Below are positions 60,709 through 64,000 of a DNA stretch of 64,000 nt, piece after piece (the stretch's first letter is position 1; each line of letters opens with the position of its first letter). Made by a program: the position numbers and the translations under genes. The DNA is from Actinocatenispora comari (GTDB taxonomy: Bacteria; Actinomycetota; Actinomycetes; Mycobacteriales; Micromonosporaceae), in NCBI RefSeq assembly GCF_017312725.1, contig NZ_BOPO01000077.1, positions 62,001-126,000 on the forward strand. Direction: 5' to 3'. The notes below the pieces were generated by a model. The model saw only the letters and a list, made by a program, of their open reading frames with translations, made no database searches and had not been told where the DNA came from.

Positions 60709-61518
60709 TCAGGATCCGGTGGAGCGGTAGTGGCGCACCCCGACCCGCCAGACCAGCGCCGCGGCCAGCACCGCCGGTACCGCGATCAGCGGCGAGCACC
60801 AGGCCAGCGCGGCGGGCGCGCCGAGCGGGTCGGCCACCCCGAGCAGCGCCAGCGCCGGGTAGTAGGCGACGAACGCGAAACCCAGCCCGTACGCGAAGAT
60901 CTTGCGGAACCAGCCCGGATAGATCGAGATCGGGTACAGCGTGAAGTCACGGCCGCCGTAGGTGAACGCGTTCGCGAACTCGCCCGACTCGACGAACCAG
61001 AACGCCACCGTCGAGCCGGCGACGAACACCGAGGCGAAGATGACCGCACCGGCCAGCGGCGCCGCCACCACCAGCACCGCCCGCCCGACCGTCCACTGTG
61101 GATCGATCCAGATCAGCGTGCCGGCAAGGACCAGGCAGCTCTGCAGCACCCGGCCCAGCCGGCGCGGCGCGAAGTCGCCGAACACCAGCTGCGGCAGCAC
61201 GCCCATCGGCCGCAGCAGCATCGAGTCCAGCCGCCCGGTCCGGATGTACTGCCGCATCGTGTCGATGTTGCCCACGCTCGCGTCCGCGAGCGAGAACGCC
61301 ACGTTGCCCAGCGCCGCAATCAGCAGGCACTGCCGCACCGAGAACCCGCCCAGTGCCGGCGTGGCCCGAAACAGCACCAGCACCGCGACGATGTCCAGCA
61401 ACGACACCACCGAGGAGGACACCGCGTCCAGCCAGAACGAGAACCGGTACTGGGTCTGCGCCCGCACCTGCGCCACCAGCAGCGCGCGGTACGCCGTCGC
61501 CCGTGGGTGCTCAGCCAC
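60709..61518 (-). CDS. ABC-2 family permease (second subunit)
   Basis: 269 residues, six hydrophobic segments. MAEHPRATAYRALLVAQVRAQTQYRFSFWLD start, TMRQYIRTGRLDSMLLRPMGVLPQ as the conserved cytoplasmic loop (compare DRVRTGDVQSDLLRPMHPVL in its partner) and YPISIYPGWFRKIFAYGLGFAF near the end. GTG 61518 overlaps the stop of the partner by eight bases. It carries a GTCCACTGTGGAT palindrome variant at 61091-61103. Confidence 0.88.
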   Translation of the reverse strand: MAEHPRATAYRALLVAQVRAQTQYRFSFWLDAVSSSVVSLLDIVAVLVLFRATPALGGFSVRQCLLIAALGNVAFSLADASVGNIDTMRQYIRTGRLDSMLLRPMGVLPQLVFGDFAPRRLGRVLQSCLVLAGTLIWIDPQWTVGRAVLVVAAPLAGAVIFASVFVAGSTVAFWFVESGEFANAFTYGGRDFTLYPISIYPGWFRKIFAYGLGFAFVAYYPALALLGVADPLGAPAALAWCSPLIAVPAVLAAALVWRVGVRHYRSTGS

Positions 61519-62344
61519 CCTGCACCACCAGCCGTCGCTCGGCCCGCCGCTGCACCAGGACCGAGGCCGCCAGCACCGCCGCCGCCCAGCCCAGCTGTAC
61601 CGCCAGGATCGACAGCTGGTGCGCCGCGGAGCCGCGCTCGACCAGCACGTCCACCGGCGCCTGCAGGATCGACGGGAACGGCGTGCCGTACCACAGGATC
61701 GGCTGTACCCAGTCGGGCAGGAACGCGAGCGGGAAGTACAGCCCGGTCAGCACGTTCGCGCAGAGCATCCAGGCGACCAACACCCCGCGGATGTCCAGCA
61801 GCCAGAACGCGGTCAGGTTGACCAGGTAGCGCACCCCGAACGACACCACGGTCGCGGCCAGCACGCTGAGCAGCGCCAGCGGGTAGGTGGTGAGCCGGTG
61901 CGGCACGTACAGCTGGAACGCCAGCGCGCCGACCACCAGCGGCGCCGCGAACCGGGTGCACATCGCGAACCCGGCCCGGCCCAGGTCGGCCGTCAGGTAG
62001 GTCAGCACCGGATGCATCGGCCGCAGCAGGTCGGACTGCACGTCGCCGGTGCGGACCCGGTCGGACAGCTCGGTCCAGCCCCACAGCTGCACCACCGCGA
62101 GCAGCCCCTGCCCGACCCAGACGTACGTGACGAGCTGCGGGCCCCGGTAGCCCGCCGCGACGCCGCCCGCCCCGCCGGCCACGGCGAGCATCACCGAGCA
62201 GCGCAGGAAGCCGAAGATCGTGTTCGTGAACGCGCCGGCCAGCATCGCCTGCCGGTAGGTCGCCCAGCGCCGGAAGCCCGCGCCGGCCAGCGCGGCCGCA
62301 GTTCGTAGCGTCCCCGGCCGCGGCCAGGGAACGTCGATGCCCAT
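61511..62344 (-). CDS. ABC-2 family permease (first subunit)
   Basis: 277 residues from ATG 62344 with GGAGG five bases upstream; longer starts at 62359 and 62389 lack support. Six membrane helices; the loop DRVRTGDVQSDLLRPMHPVLTYL is shared with the second permease, so the two form a heterodimeric channel. First gene of the three-gene exporter operon, divergent from a DHA2 pump gene. Confidence 0.87.
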   Translation of the reverse strand: MGIDVPWPRPGTLRTAAALAGAGFRRWATYRQAMLAGAFTNTIFGFLRCSVMLAVAGGAGGVAAGYRGPQLVTYVWVGQGLLAVVQLWGWTELSDRVRTGDVQSDLLRPMHPVLTYLTADLGRAGFAMCTRFAAPLVVGALAFQLYVPHRLTTYPLALLSVLAATVVSFGVRYLVNLTAFWLLDIRGVLVAWMLCANVLTGLYFPLAFLPDWVQPILWYGTPFPSILQAPVDVLVERGSAAHQLSILAVQLGWAAAVLAASVLVQRRAERRLVVQGG

Positions 62345-62674
62345 TCGCCCCTCCGTCATCGGAATCGACACGTCCGCACGCGAGGACACCGACGGCAGGG
62401 GGATGCCAGGGGCAGACTCGTCGTGGACCGCATCGCGGATTGAGGAGCCCGCTCTTGGTTTCGTGGCGACGGCCGCTGCGCGACGCAGCTCCCTCGGCCG
62501 GCCACACCCCGGGCAAGCCCGAAGAGCCTACCCGGTGGCGGCAGGCCGGTACAGCCGATATTTCGCCGACCCGGGGGTCGCCAGGGCGTGGCGGTGCGCC
62601 GAATCGGGCCACGAAACCGACGAACGTCGATATACGGTGGGGTGCTGGTCGGAAGCGCCGGGGGGAACCGCGTC
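62345..62674. other. 330-base divergent gap with candidate promoter
   Basis: TACGGT at 62633-62638 (within TATACGGT), 36 bases before the pump ATG, is the only promoter-like element I can place; GGGGGGAA at 62660-62667 is the ribosome site. The rest has no recognisable gene or repeat. Confidence 0.4.
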
Positions 62675-64000
62675 ATGTCGAGGTTCAAGGGCAACCCGTG
62701 GGCCGTGCTGTTCGCGCTGTGCCTCGGGTTCTTCATGATCCTGCTGGACACCACGATCGTGACGATCGCGGTGCCGGCGATCAGCGACGGGCTGCACGCC
62801 TCGCTCGACGACATCCTGTGGATCCAGAGCGGGTACGTGCTGGTCTACGCGGTGCTGCTGATCACCGCCGGCCGGCTCGGCGACATGTTCGGCGGCAAGC
62901 GGATCTACCTGATCGGCCTGGTCGTGTTCGTGCTCGCCTCGGCCGCCTGCGGCGTGGCCCGCAACCCCGACCAGCTGATCGCCGCCCGGCTGGTCCAGGG
63001 CGTCGGCGGGGCGCTGCTGACCCCGCAGACGCTCGCCATCATCAACCGGATCTTCCCGCCGGAGCGCCGCGGCGCCGCGTTCGGCGTCTGGGGCGCGGTC
63101 GCTGGGGTCGCGGCCATCGCCGGACCGACGCTCGGCGGGCTGCTCATCACGTACGCCAGCTGGGAGTGGATCTTCTACCTGAACGTGCCGATCGGCATCG
63201 TCGGGTTCCTGCTGGCGCTGTTCGTGGTCCCGAACATCACCGAGCACCGGCGGCACCGCCTCGACATCCTCGGTACCGCCCTGATCACCGTGGCGCTGTT
63301 CCTCGTCACGTACGGGCTGATCGAGGGCGAGAACTACCACTGGGGCCGGGTCTGGCACTTCGTGTCCATCCCGCTGATCATCGCGCTCGGCGTCGCCCTG
63401 GTGATCGTCTTCCTGATCACCCAGTACTTCGAGAAGAACGAGCCACTGGTGCCGTTCACGATCCTGCGCGACCGGAACTACTCGCTGATGAACTTCGTGG
63501 CGATGGCCATGTCGTTCGGGATGATGGGGCTGTTCCTGCCGATCACCATCTACCTGCAGTCGGTGCTCGGGCTCTCGGCGTTCGACGCCGGGCTGACGAT
63601 CGCGCCGATGTCGCTGGTGTCGCTGGTGGTCGCACCGTTCGCGGGCCGGCTCGCCGACAAGATCGGCGGCAAGTACATCCTGTTCGTCGGGCTGCTGCTG
63701 TTCGCCGCCGGGATGGCGTTGATCCTGGACAAGTCCACAGTGGACAGTTCGCGGTGGACGTTCCTGCCCGGCCTGCTGATCTCCGGCCTCGGGATGGGCT
63801 GCATCTTCGCGCCGATGACCACCGTGGCGATGCGCAACATCCCGGCCGCGCTGTCCGGCGCCGCCTCCGGCGTCTTCAACACCACCCGGCAGCTCGGCGC
63901 GGTGGTCGGCAGCGCCGCGGTCGGCGCGCTGCTGCAGGCCCAGCTGTCCAGCAAGCTCGCCGCCTCGGCGCAGGCGCACGCGGACAAGATCCCGCCGCAG
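62675..64000 (+). CDS. DHA2-family MFS efflux transporter, 3' end beyond window
   Basis: The first 442 codons are inside the window and the frame is open to the edge. MSRFKGNPWAVLFALCLGFFMILLDTTIVTIAVPAI is helix 1 with the 14-TMS signature; AGRLGDMFGGKRIY is motif A, VWGAVAGVAAIAGPTLGGLLI motif C. Late helices (FNTTRQLGAVVGSAAVGALLQAQ) match EmrB/QacA proteins of about 500 residues, so little is missing. Probably a drug or metabolite exporter. Unlike the pump at 52.3 kb no TetR gene is adjacent in the window. It carries the palindrome GTCCACAGTGGAC at 63733-63745. Confidence 0.92.
   Translation, partial: MSRFKGNPWAVLFALCLGFFMILLDTTIVTIAVPAISDGLHASLDDILWIQSGYVLVYAVLLITAGRLGDMFGGKRIYLIGLVVFVLASAACGVARNPDQLIAARLVQGVGGALLTPQTLAIINRIFPPERRGAAFGVWGAVAGVAAIAGPTLGGLLITYASWEWIFYLNVPIGIVGFLLALFVVPNITEHRRHRLDILGTALITVALFLVTYGLIEGENYHWGRVWHFVSIPLIIALGVALVIVFLITQYFEKNEPLVPFTILRDRNYSLMNFVAMAMSFGMMGLFLPITIYLQSVLGLSAFDAGLTIAPMSLVSLVVAPFAGRLADKIGGKYILFVGLLLFAAGMALILDKSTVDSSRWTFLPGLLISGLGMGCIFAPMTTVAMRNIPAALSGAASGVFNTTRQLGAVVGSAAVGALLQAQLSSKLAASAQAHADKIPPQ
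63733..63748. repeat. Copy of a 16-base palindromic repeat
   Basis: GTCCACAGTGGACAGT, the exact reverse complement of 55015-55030, inside the DHA2 pump gene (codons for DKSTVDSS). See the related copies at 5469 and 61091. Confidence 0.6.

Noticed and set aside
62528-63979. 483-codon minus-strand frame at the window end
   Set aside because: His/Arg/Gln/Asp-rich shadow of the DHA2 pump, which has clear membrane helices and motifs on the plus strand.

Overview
The window is very GC-rich, densely coded, and rich in GTG/TTG starts and four-base stop/start overlaps. Several genes have a TAnnnT box 6-7 bases before the start codon and no Shine-Dalgarno, which fits leaderless transcription. Gene content points to an actinomycete: an aa3/bcc respiratory supercomplex with diheme QcrC, PimB-type mannolipid synthesis, an Eis-like acetyltransferase, and F420/flavin luciferase-like enzymes. 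No mycolic-acid genes are visible. A Micromonosporales-type organism is my best guess, but this is not proven from sequence alone.

The backbone follows, with insertions, the gene order I recall for Mycobacterium tuberculosis Rv2185c to Rv2206: SRPBCC protein (window edge), fadD15, pimB, DnaQ-UvrC fusion, trpD, ctaE-qcrCAB, ctaF-ctaC, adoK, erpA/HesB, glycerate kinase, DUF3043 membrane protein. Between these conserved genes sit lineage-specific blocks. These are a histidine kinase/response regulator pair (2.2-4.6 kb); an acyltransferase, M48 protease and two luciferase-like oxidoreductases (6.7-11.7 kb); and a divergent Rel protein and a P450-ferredoxin pair (15.3-18.7 kb). They continue with an azoreductase/ECF41 sigma pair (19.5-21.3 kb), a Nudix/nucleotidyltransferase/Lrp/methyltransferase/hydrolase run (21.4-24.8 kb) and a secreted-protein block (25.0-33.8 kb).

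The secreted-protein block is the least conventional part. A large LuxR-family ATPase regulator, a 39-residue acidic peptide, a multidomain S53 (sedolisin) protease and a 954-residue secreted protein that keeps subtilase-type accessory sequence but no catalytic triad all lie on the minus strand. The last two are joined by an ATGA overlap.

The respiratory region (35.5-44.3 kb) encodes the complete cytochrome bcc complex (qcrC-qcrA-qcrB, overlapping), cytochrome oxidase subunits II, III and IV, and divergently a receiver-like protein plus trpD. MurA, DUF3043 and Eis-like genes follow at 48.1-51.4 kb. From 51.6 kb the window holds a TetR/MFS pair with twin operators, a five-gene oligopeptide/oligosaccharide-type ABC importer (53.9-59.5 kb), a three-gene ABC-2 exporter (59.7-62.3 kb) and a DHA2-family efflux pump cut by the window end.

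Non-coding structure is notable. There are strong hairpin terminators in convergent gaps, a family of long imperfect inverted-repeat elements (22.8, 42.9, 45.7 and 53.7 kb), a recurring palindrome GTCCACwGTGGAC, short tandem repeats (17.2 and 24.9 kb), and several AT-rich dyads that look like operators. I saw no tRNA, rRNA, CRISPR array, transposase or riboswitch.
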